DNA of 64,000 nucleotides from Piliocolobus tephrosceles (lineage: Eukaryota; Chordata; Mammalia; Primates; Cercopithecidae), in NCBI RefSeq assembly GCF_002776525.5, contig NC_045436.1, positions 104,554,353 to 104,618,352 of the forward strand. The letters run 5' to 3'. The notes below the pieces were generated by a model. The model saw only the letters and a list, made by a program, of their open reading frames with translations. It searched no databases and was not told where the DNA came from. The first letter of the stretch is position 1. Each line of letters begins with the position of its first letter. The position numbers were made by a program, and so were the translations under genes. Below are positions 33,256-45,155 of the stretch, in pieces.

Positions 33256-34210
33256 AGAAGGTGGAAACCAAAACCCTCATGGTAGTATTTCCTCTGGCAG
33301 CTGGTGCTGTGGGCAACTGTTTTGTTCAATCGGGTTTCTTTTCTTTTTGCTTCTAATGCAGAAATCAACAGAATCACTCACACATACAAGTACACTCACA
33401 TACATAAACTAATTATTTCTCTGGATATCGTTCTGTGTTCCATGTAAATTTATTTACCAACATCTATTGTCAACATGTACATCTACCTTAGTGTGGTCTG
33501 CATTCTTTCTCTGAGAGTACCTCACAGGGCTCCTGCCTGATCTCCATAGTTTGTTCATTGATCCATCCACCTGTTCATTTGTTCATCCATGTATTCTAAC
33601 ATTTGTGTGTAGTGTGCAACTGTAATGTCATGCTTTTGAAGAAGAGAATAGCTGCCCATAGCAGCCATCCGTCTGGATAATAGCAAAACACTCTAGATAA
33701 GTTATTTTGCACTTTCTTATGTATAAAGTTGGTAGAAACTTATTTTTGCTTTGTATCATTTAAATACATTTTGTTTTGGTAAATGAACTGTATAAAATAT
33801 TTATGCCGTTAAAACTGTTTTTAGAAAGTATTTTTAATTTCAGCAAGTTTGGTTACTTGTTGCATGACTATTAACACAGCTGACTTTTTGTGTCAGTGCA
33901 ATGTATATTTTTTGTCCTGTTATTAACTTGTAAGCCCTAGTAATGGCCAATTATTTGTACAGCAACAGAAGTAAATTGAAGATACTGGCTAAGACTGGAT
34001 TGATTGTGGACTTTTATACTATATTGCAGAAACCAATATGTTTCTTGGTGGTTATGTAAAAGACCTGAAGAATTACTCTCTAGTGTGCAATCTGTGATAT
34101 CTGAATGTTCATTGTATATTTGTCTCTGATGCAAAAAGGTAGAGTAACACAATTACAATACATGATTAAATGCAATAGTCCAGGTACTTAAGTAATTTTT
34201 TTTCATTTCA

Positions 34211-34216
34211 AATAAA
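34211..34216 (+). promoter_or_regulatory. WDFY3: Main WDFY3 polyadenylation signal
   Basis: AATAAA 3283 bases after the stop codon, a distance that fits the long WDFY3 3' UTR as I recall it. The first interspersed repeats appear only downstream of it. Confidence 0.75.
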
Positions 34217-34540
34217 TGCCCACTATTTACCACCAAAAGAAAGAAAAAGAAAAGTTGTTAAGTCAGTTATTCAGGGAAGGAAAAAAAACAGAGATCTAAT
34301 AACTCCCTAAACTTTTTGTAGTTCTTTTCTAGTTGTAAATACTTCAGAAGCACCTGCATAAGATTGCAGAAGTATTGGCTGTTAAGTTCCAGTTCCAGTT
34401 CTAGTTTGACTCATCCTTAAAAATCAGGCTTTCTGCAGTCTGAGCTTCTCAATTGTGCTGGATTCCCAGGGCTAATGAGTGTATGTGGGTGGCAGTAAGG
34501 AGAAGCAAGCCCCTTCTGGGAGATGTGATCCTCAAATTTG

Positions 34541-34643
34541 ACTGGACCTGTAGAAAAACACAGGTCTGCATGGTTTTTGCTCTTTTTTCCTGAGCTTTAT
34601 TCTCTAGCCAAAATATTGTGAAAAGTAAGCAACGGTGTGTATG

Positions 34644-34674
<31 letters not shown>

Positions 34675-34707
34675 CTCTTGCACCCATACTATAGTCACAA
34701 AAGGAAT
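34541..34707. repeat. Paralogous copy of the 121-bp segment at 36198-36318
   Basis: It starts ACTGGACCTGTAG and ends AAGGAAT. Shared words with the other copy include TCTGCATGG, TTTCCTGAGCTTTATTCT, ATTGTGAAAAGTA and ACTATAGTCACA in the same order. It is longer because a TA/TG microsatellite has grown inside it. Confidence 0.85.
34635..34674 (+). repeat. (TA)n(TG)n microsatellite
   Basis: TGTGTATGTATATATATATG followed by about ten GT units. Confidence 0.95.
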
Positions 34708-35795
34708 ATTTCAGTGTCCCCCCTCACCTGGAACTACAGCAGCCGCTGTTAGCAGCTAGTCTTTCCAGTTCAGCCTTCAATCTGAGAATGTTAGAAGTCA
34801 CAATCCATTGTTCTTATTATCAGCTTGTTTGGTTTTAAAATAGCCTCTCCGTAAAGAAGAGTTTTTAAGTTTATTTAGGCTGTTTTGATGATTTTACTTT
34901 TTCTAAAGATGCTAAATTCATTTTAATGAATAGCAGAGCCCCAAATTTGAGTATATTTTGCTTATTACAAATTTTACCTTAGTGCAACTCCACTTGAGTG
35001 GCAGAAGGTGAAGGAATGTGAAGAACTAAAACAATACCAATTTCTTTAAAAATTTTTTTTAAAAATGGTAAAAGAGAAAGCTTGGAGCAGTTCCCATATT
35101 ATTAATGCTTTATTACTTACAGTTCTAGTGAGGGGTTGCAGTCAAGGATGGGCACTGCAGAATTCTCAGATGCAGAAATTCAGAGTTTAAAAGAACAAAC
35201 ATGCAAATGATTTTCAGTGAGTCCCTTGTCTGCCATTTGCTTCCCATCTTCAACAAAATTTTCCCTACACACCTCACTTTTGACCATTTGATGGAATTGG
35301 TCCAGCACTTGGTTAGTTTTTTGCTTTATGAATATTCTCATTTCCTCCCACCTATTATAAAGCTCTTTTATTTTCATTACTTTTGCTAGAGACAGCATCA
35401 AGCCAAGCTACCACAATATCATGGTGTTTTGGAGATCCCTGAATAGGAATTACCACTGAGGCTTCAGTTCTAACCAGCTTGGGAATGTAGAAAGCCTCTT
35501 GTTTTAGCGCTCGCTCTCTCCAAAGGGTTTTCCTTTATCAGTAGCTACCTGTGAGGATGGGAATGGTCTAAGATGGTGCTTCTTTAAACTTTTTGGTCTG
35601 AGAACTCTTTGATCCTTAAAAATTTTCAAGGACCCCAAACAGTTTTTGCTTATTTGGTTTATATCTATCGGTAGTCATTGTATTAGAAATTAAAACTGAG
35701 ATTTAAAATATATATGTCAACTCATTTAAAAATAACAATGATAAGAGCATGATGTATTAACATAAATTATGTATTTCTATAAAAAGTCTTTTCTA

Positions 35796-36087
35796 ACCGA
35801 GTGCAGTGGCTCACACCTGTAATCCCAGCACTTGGGAGGCCGAGGTGGGCGGATCACCTGAGGTCAGGAGTTCAAGACCAGCCTGGCCAACGTGGCGAAA
35901 CCCCGTCTCTACTAAACATACAAAAATTAGCCAGGCATGGTGGTGCGTGCCTGTAATCCCAGCTACCTGGGAGGCTGAGGCAGGAGAATGACTTGAACCC
36001 AGGAGGTGGAGGTTGCAGTGAGCCTAGATCTTACCACTGTACTCCAGCCTGGGTGACACAGTGAGACTCCGTCTCCAAAAAAAAAAA
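35796..36087 (+). mobile_element. Alu nested in the hAT element
   Basis: Starts CCGAGTGCAGTGGCTCACAC. The tail is CTCCAAAAAAAAAAA. It is flanked by AAGTCTTTTCTAAC-like and AATCTTTTCCAAAC-like copies of its target site. Confidence 0.94.
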
Positions 36088-36184
36088 TCTTTTCCAAACC
36101 AAATTTTTTGCAAATCTCTTTAATGTCTGGCTCAATAGAAGACAGGTGGATTCTCAAGTCTGCTTCTGCATTCCATCTGTTGTG

Positions 36185-36331
36185 ATACTTTGTTTTGACT
36201 AGATTTTTGGAAAAAGACACATCTGCATGGCTTTGGCTCGTTTCCTGAGCTTTATTCTCCAGCTATCATATTGTGAAAAGTATGTCTATCACACCCCTAC
36301 TATAGTCACATCAGGAATATACTTTGTTTTG
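36185..36331. mobile_element. 121-bp insertion with 13-bp target duplication, family unknown
   Basis: ATACTTTGTTTTG occurs at 36185-36197 and exactly again at 36319-36331. The 121 bases between are foreign to the surrounding hAT sequence, which resumes after the second copy. They are homologous to 34541-34707. No poly-A tail and no terminal inverted repeats are visible. Confidence 0.8.
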
Positions 36332-36374
36332 GTTGAAGCATGAAGAAAATCCAACCTCACACATGTATTGGTTG

Positions 36375-38648
36375 AAAACGGGGTGAATATTTTTAATTTA
36401 TATGGGCTCATAAGTATATATTTATGAGGTACATGTTATGTTTTAATACAGGCATACAATGTATAATAGTCACATCGAAGTTAATAGAGTATTTACCACC
36501 TCAAGCATTTATCATCCCTTTGTGTTAGGAACATTCCAGTTCCACTCTTTTGACTATTTTCAAATATGCAGTAAATTGTTGATTAGAGTCACCCTGTTGT
36601 GCTATCAAATACTAGATCTTATTCATTCTATGTGACTATATTTTTGTACCCACTAAACATCTCCAGTTTCCACCCTCCTCCCTACTACTCTTTCTAGCCT
36701 CTCATAACCATCATTCTACTCTCTGTCTCCATGAGTTCACTTGTTTTCATCTTTGACTCCCACAAATGAGTGAGCACATGCAAAATGTCTTTTTTGGTAT
36801 TTGCCTGGCTTGTTTCACTTAACATAATGTCCTCTAATTCCATCCACGTTGTTGTAAATGACAGTATTTCGTTTTTTTATGGCTGAATAGTATTCCATTG
36901 TGTATATGTGCCACATTTTCTGTATCCATTCATCTGTTGATAGACTCAGGCTGAGTTCAAATCTTGGTTATTGCGAATAGTACTGCAGTAAACATGGGAG
37001 GGCAGGTATCTCTTTGATATACTGACTTCCTCTCTTTTGTGTGTATGCCTAGTGGGATTGCTGGGTCATATGGCAGTTCTATTTTTAGTTTTTTTAGGAA
37101 CCTCCATACTGTTCTCCATAGTGGTTGTACTAATTTACATTCCCACCAGCAGTGTAGGAGGGTTCCCCTTTCTCTATCCTCACCAGCCTGTCTCTTGGAT
37201 GACAGCCATTTGTTCTTGCCTGTCTCTTGGATGACAGCCATTCTAACTTGGGTGAGAGGATATCTCCTTGTGGTTTTGGTTTGCATTTCTCTGATGATTT
37301 GTGAGGTTGAGTATTTTTTTATATACCTGTTTGACATTTGTATGTCTTCTTTTGAGAAATGCCTATTCAGATCATTTGCCCATTTTTTAATCGGATTATT
37401 AGATTTTTTTTTTTTTTTTCCTGTTGAGTTGTTTGAGCTCCTTATATATTCTGGTTATTAACCACCCTTGTCGGATGGGTGGTTTGCAAATATTTTCTTC
37501 TATTCTGTGGGTCGCCTCTTCACTTGTTGATCATTTCCTTTGCTGCACAGAAGCTTTTTAACTTGATGTGAGCCCATTGTCCATTTTTGCTTTGGTTATC
37601 TGTGCTTTTGAGGTCTTAGCCAAAAAATCTTTGCCCTGACCAAAGTCCTGGAGAGTTTCCCCAATGGTTTCTTCTAGCAGTTTCATAGTTTTAGGTCTTA
37701 GAATTAAATATTTAATCCATTTTGATTTGATGTTTGTATATGGTGAGAGATAGGGAGTCTAGTTTCATTCTTCCGCATATGGATATCTAGTTTCCACGAC
37801 AGGATTTATTGAATGGACTGTCCTTTCCTCAATGTATGTTCTTGGCAATTTTGTCAAAAATGAGTTCACTGTAGATGTATGGTTTTATTTCTGCATTCTT
37901 TATTCTGTTCCATTGGTCTATGGCTATTTCGACCATTGTTTTTACAGCAGTACCAGGCTGTTTTGGTTACTATAGCTCTGTAGTGTAATTTGAAGTCAGG
38001 TAATGTGATTCCTCCAGTTTTGTTCCTTTTGCTCACAGTGGCTTTGGCTATTCTGGGTACTTTGTGATTCCACATAAATTTTAGGATTATTTTTTCTATT
38101 TCTGTGAAGAATGTCATTGATATTTTGATAGGAATTGCATTTAATCTGTAGATTGGGTAGTATGGACATTTTAACAACATTGATTCTTCCAATCCATGAA
38201 CATGGAATATATTTCCATTTTTTGTGTGTTCTTCTTTAGCTTCTTTCATCAGTCTTTTACAGTTTTCATTATAGAGATCTTTCATTCCTTTGGTTAAGTT
38301 TATTCCTAGGTATATTACTTTATTTGTAGCCATTGTAAATGGGATTACTTTCTTGATTTCTTTTTCATATTGTTCACTGTTGGCATGTAGAAATGCTCCT
38401 GATTTTTGTATGTTGGTTTTGTATGCTGCAATTTACTGAATTTATCAGTTCTAATTTTAGTTTTTCCCAAATATAAGATCATACCATCTTCAAACAAGAA
38501 TAATTTGACTACTTCTGTTCCAATTAGATGCCTTTTCTTTCTCTTTTCTGATTGCTCCAGCTGGGACACTATGTTGAGTAACAGTGAAAATGGGCATCCT
38601 TGTCTTGTTCCAGATCTTAAAGGAAAGGCTTTCAGTTTTTTGAGCTAG
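36375..38648 (-). mobile_element. L1, 5'-truncated, minus orientation, nested in the hAT element
   Basis: Reverse-complement L1 3' UTR (AGGCATACAATGTATAATAG) followed by ORF2 C-terminal coding sequence. A minus-strand open stretch at 37866-38333 is a piece of decayed ORF2 reverse-transcriptase-side sequence with frameshifts on both sides. The 5' truncation is near 38648. An exact 25-bp duplication lies at 37186-37210 and 37218-37242. Confidence 0.95.
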
Positions 38649-39962
38649 AATATTATAATTGCTTTTTCAGATCATTGCTTCTTAAGAATAGTAGTTTTTT
38701 TAATAGTTTAAGTTTCTTAAAGATTAATTACTATGTGGACTCTGAAATGATGCCAATGAACTTCTCATATTATTATGACATTAAAATCCGTGGATCTGTC
38801 TTGTACTTTGAATTTATTTTTTTACCCATCCATAATTTTACAGCATCATGCATTGATCATTTAGAAAATTATTTTTAAATCCTGATTCAAGCACCAGAGG
38901 CAGAAACAGTATATGTAGAACTTCTAAATGTTGACATATTTCATTAGATAACACCAAAAAATCACATTATCATATACATTAAAATACCAACAGCTGTATC
39001 AGAAAATTTTAAGTCATAGTGACAGACACAAATTCTACAAAAAATTCTTATTTTTGCTTACAACCCAAATTATCATTGGCATAAATACTGTCTGCTGTTT
39101 TCTTTGAAGGGACAGGCTCACTTTGTTAATATTTGAGAACATACCATCCATAGAACTGTAGCTTGTCAATTGTTCTTTCAATAAAAACAGTATTCCATGA
39201 GAAAGGAAGAGAGTTCAGCTCACAATTCAGTCACACAAGTGCTTCTTTTTGAGACAAATGTTGTACTTCAGTATGGAGGTGCTTTATGGGTACTTCTCAT
39301 CTTGTGTCACTCTACTTAAGGGGCCAAGATTTAATAAAAGTAATAATTTTTATTGCTTCTCCAAGGTCATTCTTAAGTCAAAGAGGCACTTGTGTTTTTA
39401 CTGCAAGTGTTTGATTATGAAGAATATGATCATTACTACTAGTGGTTTGGTGCCACCATACTAAGGTTCCAGCAGTTCTACCCACCACTGCTTTTGTACC
39501 TCAATAAAAATATCAATGCAGCAAAAGGGTAAATAGTGTTTTAGTAGTACTGTGAAAACCTTGCAGACCCTTTGAAAGGGTCTCAGGTTTCCTGGGGGCC
39601 TGGAAACCCCTTGAGAACCACTGGTCCAAGAAGACATGAGATGAGGCTACCTAAATTGTAAAGTAGCATGCATGCAATCTCATTCAGTAATGATATTCCT
39701 AATCACTAATCCAGTGCTTCAACTGGGCTCCCATTGAAACCTCCCGAGAGCAAGACAAGGCCCTATCACATTGAAGTGTTTTGGCGGCTACCCCCAGCTA
39801 CTGGGATACCACGTCCACAGCTCAAAAGCATGTTGAGGTTTCAAATAAGGACTTTGGAAATCACATTATTATTCTATTCAAGGCACTAAAATTTTGATAA
39901 TGTAAAAGAAACTGCTAATACTAATCTTTTAATATTAGATACAGTTCTAACTAGTATAATAA

Positions 39963-40180
39963 ACTATGAGGAGAGTCAGTCTGGGGGCTAAGCTCTCATT
40001 CTACCACTTACTGTGTGACCTCAGGTGAGTGACTTAACCACTCTAGGTCTGAGTTTCCTTATATGGAAAATTTGTGTTAGGATACCTGCCCCCAGAGAAC
40101 TGTTATAAGGATTCGATGTGGTAATATATATAGGAAGGGTAGTGCCTGACAAATATGTTGTCAGTACATTCCAGTGTTAA
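39963..40180 (+). mobile_element. MIR SINE
   Basis: TCATTCTACCACTTACTGTG, TGACCTCAGGTGAGTGACTT, GAGTTTCCTTATATGGAAAA and GGGTAGTGCCTGACAAATAT in MIR order. Confidence 0.8.
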
Positions 40181-40289
40181 CTCGGAAATACGAACATAAA
40201 AGGCATGATGCACTGAAACACCTGAATGCCAAATGAACGCCAGTGGCAGGGAGTTAACCTTCAGTCAGATATACAGGAGGCAGAATGCT

Positions 40290-40440
40290 AGAATGGAAAG
40301 GGCTCTTCAAAGTCATCAAGTCCAAACCCTCATTTAGCACGAGAGGGAAGGGGTTCATACAGGTGTTTAGTGTTCCCAAAGCCAGGCTGCTTTTTAGGTA
40401 GAATTCCCAGCTCTGCTCCTAAGCATCTGACACCCAGGCC
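40290..40440 (+). mobile_element. Old SINE/MIR-like fragment
   Basis: CTAGAATGGAAAGGGCTCTT and TCATCAAGTCCAAACCCTCA match the widespread old mammalian repeat with GGTCATCTAGTCCAACCC. The family is not assigned. Confidence 0.45.
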
Positions 40441-41289
40441 AAGGCTCTTTACAAACAGCTCCCAGTTAGTATTTCCCAATTTTCTTTTAGGTGATTACAG
40501 TGCAAGTGTACTTTGGATGTTATTTCAATATTATCCGTGCATAATTATGCCCTTCTTTATCAAGAAGATAGAGCATCCGCACTTCAACCTTGGCCTTCAG
40601 CTATCATGCTTCCTGCTCAACAAAGGCAAAGAAGAGTTGCAAGCTGCATTCCAGTACAGAGGACAGAGTTAAAGAAAAACAACTTGTTTAGGGTCTTGCC
40701 CTCAGGCCCTACTACAAACTTCAAACAAAAGCTATATCCTAAAAATGTTATTTCCCTGCATAAAAGGAAGCCACTCCTTTGCAAACTGACTCAAGAAATT
40801 CACCATGGAGCAAGGGTGAACTAAGCAGTCTTTGGTTATAAACTTGAGGATCCTTTGAGTCTGCTGCTGGCCAATTCTGCCAAGAGGAAAAAAGAAACCA
40901 AGTTCTCCTAAAGCAATGTTATCAAGTGTGCTGTGGTTCAAGCGCCAATCTGCGAATGTTGATGTCTTTTTCCTTCTAAGGTAGCAAATCTGTGTTTGTG
41001 CTAACACATACTTAGCTGGGCCTTGAAGATGATTTTTTACAATGATGTAAGTACCCTCTCCAAGAACTTTCCAGCCTATAAATGAGGCTTGCCTTCACGC
41101 AGGTTATCTGTAATTAGATTTTCAGTAAGTGTATTCCATTCCTTACTGTTTCTAATTCAGTAATACTCTCTTCCACAATATGTTTTCTTTGCTCTGCACT
41201 CCCCATTTTCATATCATTGTTATCTGATCTTTGTTCATTTTTGAATTATTGTATGCCACCAGGCCTTCCTGGGAGGTCCTCCCCTATTC

Positions 41290-42001
41290 CCCCTTGTTCA
41301 CTCCACTGCCTCCACCCCGTGACCTGCCACTGCATTCCTGGTCTTTTGCAAACTTTTGTCCTGCCTTCTTGCCTGCCTGCCTTTTGCATAGGTGTCATGC
41401 CATTGATTTTCCTCTTCCTCTTTTAAACGTGGACTCCTGTCCAGCCTTTATGTTTGCTGTGATATACTGTGAGTGAATTCTCCTTAACATCGTTCCCCCC
41501 TTAGTTTGAGGATTGGGTGTTGTGATTGGGTTTTGTGACACAGCAGTCACCGTGTGTGTGCTGCAATTGCCCATTTCGTGTCAAGCCCTGCAGGGCTCCT
41601 CACCTTCTTACCCCTCACACCCTCTTCTATATCCTGGGCTAGGGCCTCCTCCGCCACAGGGCCATGCCCTGACTCTGCCCTCTGCCTGCAAGGATCCTAC
41701 TCCAGGTGTGCTCCTCTTCCTCCCTCACCTCCAAGTCTTTCCTCAAATGTCACCTTCTAAGTGAGGCCTCCACTGACCAACCTACAATATTTACAATTGC
41801 AATTTCCCTCCCTCTGACTTCCTCATAATCACCCTTCTCTGAGACCCTCTACAACATGCTATACTACTAGTTCCTTGTGTCTCCCTAGCAAAGGGTAAGC
41901 TACATGACCGCAGATACTTTTGTCTGTTTCACTCACTGCTGCATGGAGTTCTGAAACTGTATCTGACAGAGTGGCTACTCAATAAATGTGTGAATGAAGG
42001 A
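41290..42001 (+). mobile_element. L2 LINE 3' end
   Basis: CCTCAAATGTCACCTTCTAA, GTGAGGCCTCCACTGACCAA, CACTCACTGCTGCATGGAGT and CTCAATAAATGTGTGAATGA follow the L2 3' order. Confidence 0.82.
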
Positions 42002-42144
42002 ATTAGAGGCAGCCCTCGATTTGCCCTCAATGGTAATGCAATCTGTTCTTGTAAATATCTTACATCATCTTTCTTGTGTTGAATTTGAGCTTTCGAATAC
42101 CACATGCCTGAACACATGTGCTTGAAATGCTCACTGGCGTTTGG

Positions 42145-42444
42145 TTTTTATTATTCTTTATTTTTTCAGACAGGGTCTCTCATACCCAGGCTGGAGTACA
42201 GTGGTGCTATCACAGCTCACTGCAGCCTTGACCTCTCAGACTTAAGCCATCCTCCTGCCTCATCTTCCTGAGTAGCTGGAACCACAGGTTCAGGCCACCA
42301 TGCGCAGCTAATTTTTTTTTTTTTAAATACATGAGGTCTCATTATATTGCCCAGGCTGGTCTGAAACTCCTGGGCTCAAGTGATCCTCCCACCTTGGCCT
42401 CCCAAAGTGCTGGAATTACTGGTATGAGCCACCACACCCAGCCT
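42145..42444 (-). mobile_element. Alu, minus orientation
   Basis: T/A-rich head, TCAGACAGGGTCTCTCATAC, through to GGTATGAGCCACCACACCCA. Confidence 0.92.
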
Positions 42445-42913
42445 AGGGTTTGGTCTTAAACATTCAAAGTTTCTCATTCTTTGAAGGTACCTTGAGCAAG
42501 GCACCCTCTGCCTATGAGAATCACCCACCCAGCGCCCCAGGATAGAAGCCACAGGGTCTTTGTAGCAGTGCCAGAGAAGAAAGCCTCTTCCCCTCCTTTT
42601 CCTAGTCCAGTCTAACTGGGGAGGATGATATATTCCAGGGCAGCCCCCACCCCTCAACCCTGCCTGGCAGATGGATCCAGGAGGGGCTACTGGACCTATT
42701 GTGGGGTTCCCATTTGGGGTCACCTGGCAGCCCTTCCCTGTCCCATACCCAGTCCTAGAATACTCCCCCATCCCACCCCTGCCTTTTCACCATATCCCAT
42801 CATTCAGATTCTCCAATCAGCTATTTTAACAACTTCAATACATAATTAACGTACTGTAAAAATCATCAAGTCTACAATTGAGTATGTTTTGGTATATTCA
42901 GAGTTTTGCCACC

Positions 42914-43260
42914 TGATATGGTTTGGCTGTGTTCCCACCCAAATCTCAGCTTGAATTGTATCTCCCAAAATTCCCACGTGTTGTGCGAGGGACCCAGGGG
43001 GAGTAATTCAATCATGGGGGTCGGTCTTTCCCATGCTATTCTCATGTGTGAATAAGTCCCACCAGATCTGATGGGTTTATTAGGGGTTTCCGCTTTTGCT
43101 TCTCTTTTTCTCTTGCCGCTGTCATGTAAGAAGTGCCTTTCACCTCCTGCCATCATTCTGAGGACTCCCCAGCCATGTGGAACTGTAAGTCCAATTAAAC
43201 CTCTTTCTCTTTTCGGTTTCTAGTATGTCTTTATCAGCAGCATGAAAACAGACTAATATA
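42914..43260 (+). repeat. MaLR 5' LTR
   Basis: Begins TGATATGGTTTGGCTGTGTT and ends AAAACAGACTAATATA, the standard MST/THE1 LTR ends. It contains AATTAAACC as a degenerate polyadenylation signal region. Confidence 0.94.
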
Positions 43261-44542
43261 GTAAATTGGTACCAGTAGAGTGGGGCGTTGCTAAAAAGAT
43301 ACGCAAAAAATGTGGAAACTATTTTGGAACTGGGCAAGAGGCAGAGGCTGGAACAGTTTGGAGGGCTCAGAAGCAGCAGGGGAATGTGGGAAAGTTTGGA
43401 ATTTCCTGGAGACTTGTTCAATGGCTTAGCCCAAAATGCTGATAGCAATATGGGCAATAAAGTCCAGGCTGAGGTGTTCTCAGACAGAGATGAGGAAAAG
43501 TGTTGGGAACTGGTGTAAAGGTGACTCTTGTTACGTTTTAGCAAAGAGAATGGCGGCATTCTGCCCCTGCCCTAGAGATTTGTGAGACTTTGAACTTGAG
43601 AAAGATGATTTAGGGTATCTGGCAGAAATTTCTAGGCAGCAAAGCATTCAAAACATGACTTGGGTATTGTTAAAGGCATTCAGTTTTATAAGGGAAGAAG
43701 ACCATAAAAGTTTGGAAAAAATGCAGCCCAACTATGTAATAGAAAAGAAAAACCCATTTTCTGGGGAGAAATTCAAGCTGGCTACAGAAATTTGCGTAAG
43801 TAGCAGAAGCCTAATGTTAATTCCCAAGACAATGGGAAAAATGGCTCCAGGCCATGTCAGAGACCTTCACCGCAAGCCCTCCCATCACAGGCCTGGCGGC
43901 CTAGGAGGAAAAAGTGGTTTCATGGGCCAGACCCAGGGTCTCCATGCTATATGCAGCCCAGGGACTTGGTGCCCTGTGTCCAACTTGCTCCAGCTGCGGC
44001 TGAAAGGGGCCAATGTACACCTCGGGCTGTGGCTTCAGAGGGTGGATGCTCCAAGCCTTGGCAGCTTCCACGTGATGTTGAGCCTGTGGGTGCACAGAAG
44101 TCAAGAACTGAGTTTGGGAACCTCTGCCCAGATTTCAGAAGATGTATGGAAACACCTGGATGCCCCAGCAAAAGTTTGCTGCAGGGGTGGGACCCTCATG
44201 GAGAACCTCTGCTAGGGCAGTGCAGAAGGAAAATGTGGGATCAGAGCCCCCACACAGACTCCCTACTGGGGCCCTGCCTAGTGGAGCTGTGAGAAGAGGG
44301 CCACCATCCTCCAGACCCCAGAATGGTTTATCCACTTACTAACAGTTTGCACCATGCGCCTGGAAAAGCCACAGACACTCAACACCAGCCTGTGAAAGCA
44401 GCCAGGAGGGAGGCTGTACCCTGCAAAGCCACAGGGGCAGGGCTGCCCAAGACCATGGGATACCCCCTCTTGAATCAGCATGACCTTGATGTGAGACATG
44501 GAGTCAAAGGAGATCATCTTGGAGCTTTAAAACTTGACTGCC

Positions 44543-44858
44543 AGACAGGTGTGGTGGCTCACGCCTATAATCCTAGCACTTTGGGAGGCCAAGGCAGATG
44601 GATCACCTGAGGTCAGGTGTTTGAGACCAGCCTGGTCAACATGGTGAAACCTCGTTTCTACCAAAAATACAAAAAATTAGCTGGACGTGCTGGTGGACGG
44701 CTGTAATCCCAGCTACTTGGGGGACTGAGGCAGGAGAATTGCTTGAGTCTGGGAGGTAGAGGTTGCAGTGAGCCGAGATCATGCCATTGCATTCCAGCTT
44801 GGGCAACAAGAGCGAAACTCTGTCTCAAAAACAAATAAAAACAAAAACACAAAAAAAC
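44543..44858 (+). mobile_element. Alu nested in the MaLR internal region
   Basis: Starts AGACAGGTGTGGTGGCTCAC. The 13-bp target duplication AAACTTGACTGCC lies at 44530-44542 and 44859-44871. The tail is A-rich. Confidence 0.95.
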
Positions 44859-45155
44859 AAACTTGACTGCCCTGCTGGATTTCAGACTTGCATGGGCTCT
44901 GTAACCCCCTTTTTTTTGGCCAATTTCTTCCATTTGGAATGGCTGTTATTTACTCAATGCCTATAACCCCATTGTATCTAGGAAGTAACTAGCTTGCTAT
45001 TGATTTTACAAGCTCATAGGCAGAAGGAACTTGCCTTGTCTCAAATCAGACTGACTTTTGGGTTAATGGTGAAATAAGACTTTGGTGGACTGTTGGGAAG
45101 GCATGATTGGTTTTGTAATGTGAGGACATGAGATTTGGAGGGGTCAGGGGTGGAA

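Larger units (their letters stand above)
1..34235 (+). other. WDFY3: WDFY3 gene, 3' portion (14 coding exons plus 3' UTR)
   Basis: Spliced together, the fourteen exons listed below give one open frame of 747 complete residues that I recognise as the C-terminus of WDFY3/ALFY. Counting back from the stop with a total of 3526 residues puts the LIR core at 3346-3349, its published place, which supports the model. WDFY3 is a very large BEACH-WD40-FYVE scaffold. It links ubiquitin/p62-positive protein aggregates and other cargo to the autophagy machinery through p62, ATG5, GABARAP and PI3P. Every junction has GT and AG ends and phase is kept throughout. The upstream part of the gene lies outside the window. 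CDS1 lies downstream on the opposite strand. Confidence 0.97.
30929..34235 (+). other. WDFY3: WDFY3 3' UTR
   Basis: About 3.3 kb after the stop with no Alu or L1, in contrast to the introns, as expected for a conserved UTR. It is AT-rich with many ATTTA words, two Pumilio-type elements (31347, 32278), a short (TA)n near 32281-32305, and two local duplications (32419-32470 and 33204-33255). The end is placed just after AATAAA at 34211. An earlier AATAAA at 32936 could give a shorter isoform. The exact cleavage site is inferred. Confidence 0.85.
35574..39623. mobile_element. hAT-type DNA transposon with nested insertions
   Basis: The left end (TGGTGCTTCTTTAAACTTTT) and the right end (CCCCTTGAGAACCACTG) resemble Charlie-like hAT inverted ends (consensus CAGTG.TTCTCAA). 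The 8-bp target duplications GTCTAAGA (35566-35573) and GTCCAAGA (39624-39631) match at 7 of 8. The body is interrupted by an Alu, a 121-bp segment and an L1. No transposase frame survives. The exact subfamily is not assigned. Confidence 0.82.

Noticed and set aside
37866..38569. Minus-strand open frames of 155 and 74 codons considered as genes.
   Set aside because: They are fragments of decayed L1 ORF2 in different frames with interruptions between them.
43288..43518. 76-codon plus frame just after the 5' LTR.
   Set aside because: It matches the general course of MaLR internal sequence and ends in stops, with no sign of a working product.
43655..44215. 186-codon open stretch inside the MaLR element considered as a gene.
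   Set aside because: It lies wholly within the decayed internal region between two diverged LTRs, shows no recognisable protein motif, and such stretches occur by chance in this GC-richer segment.
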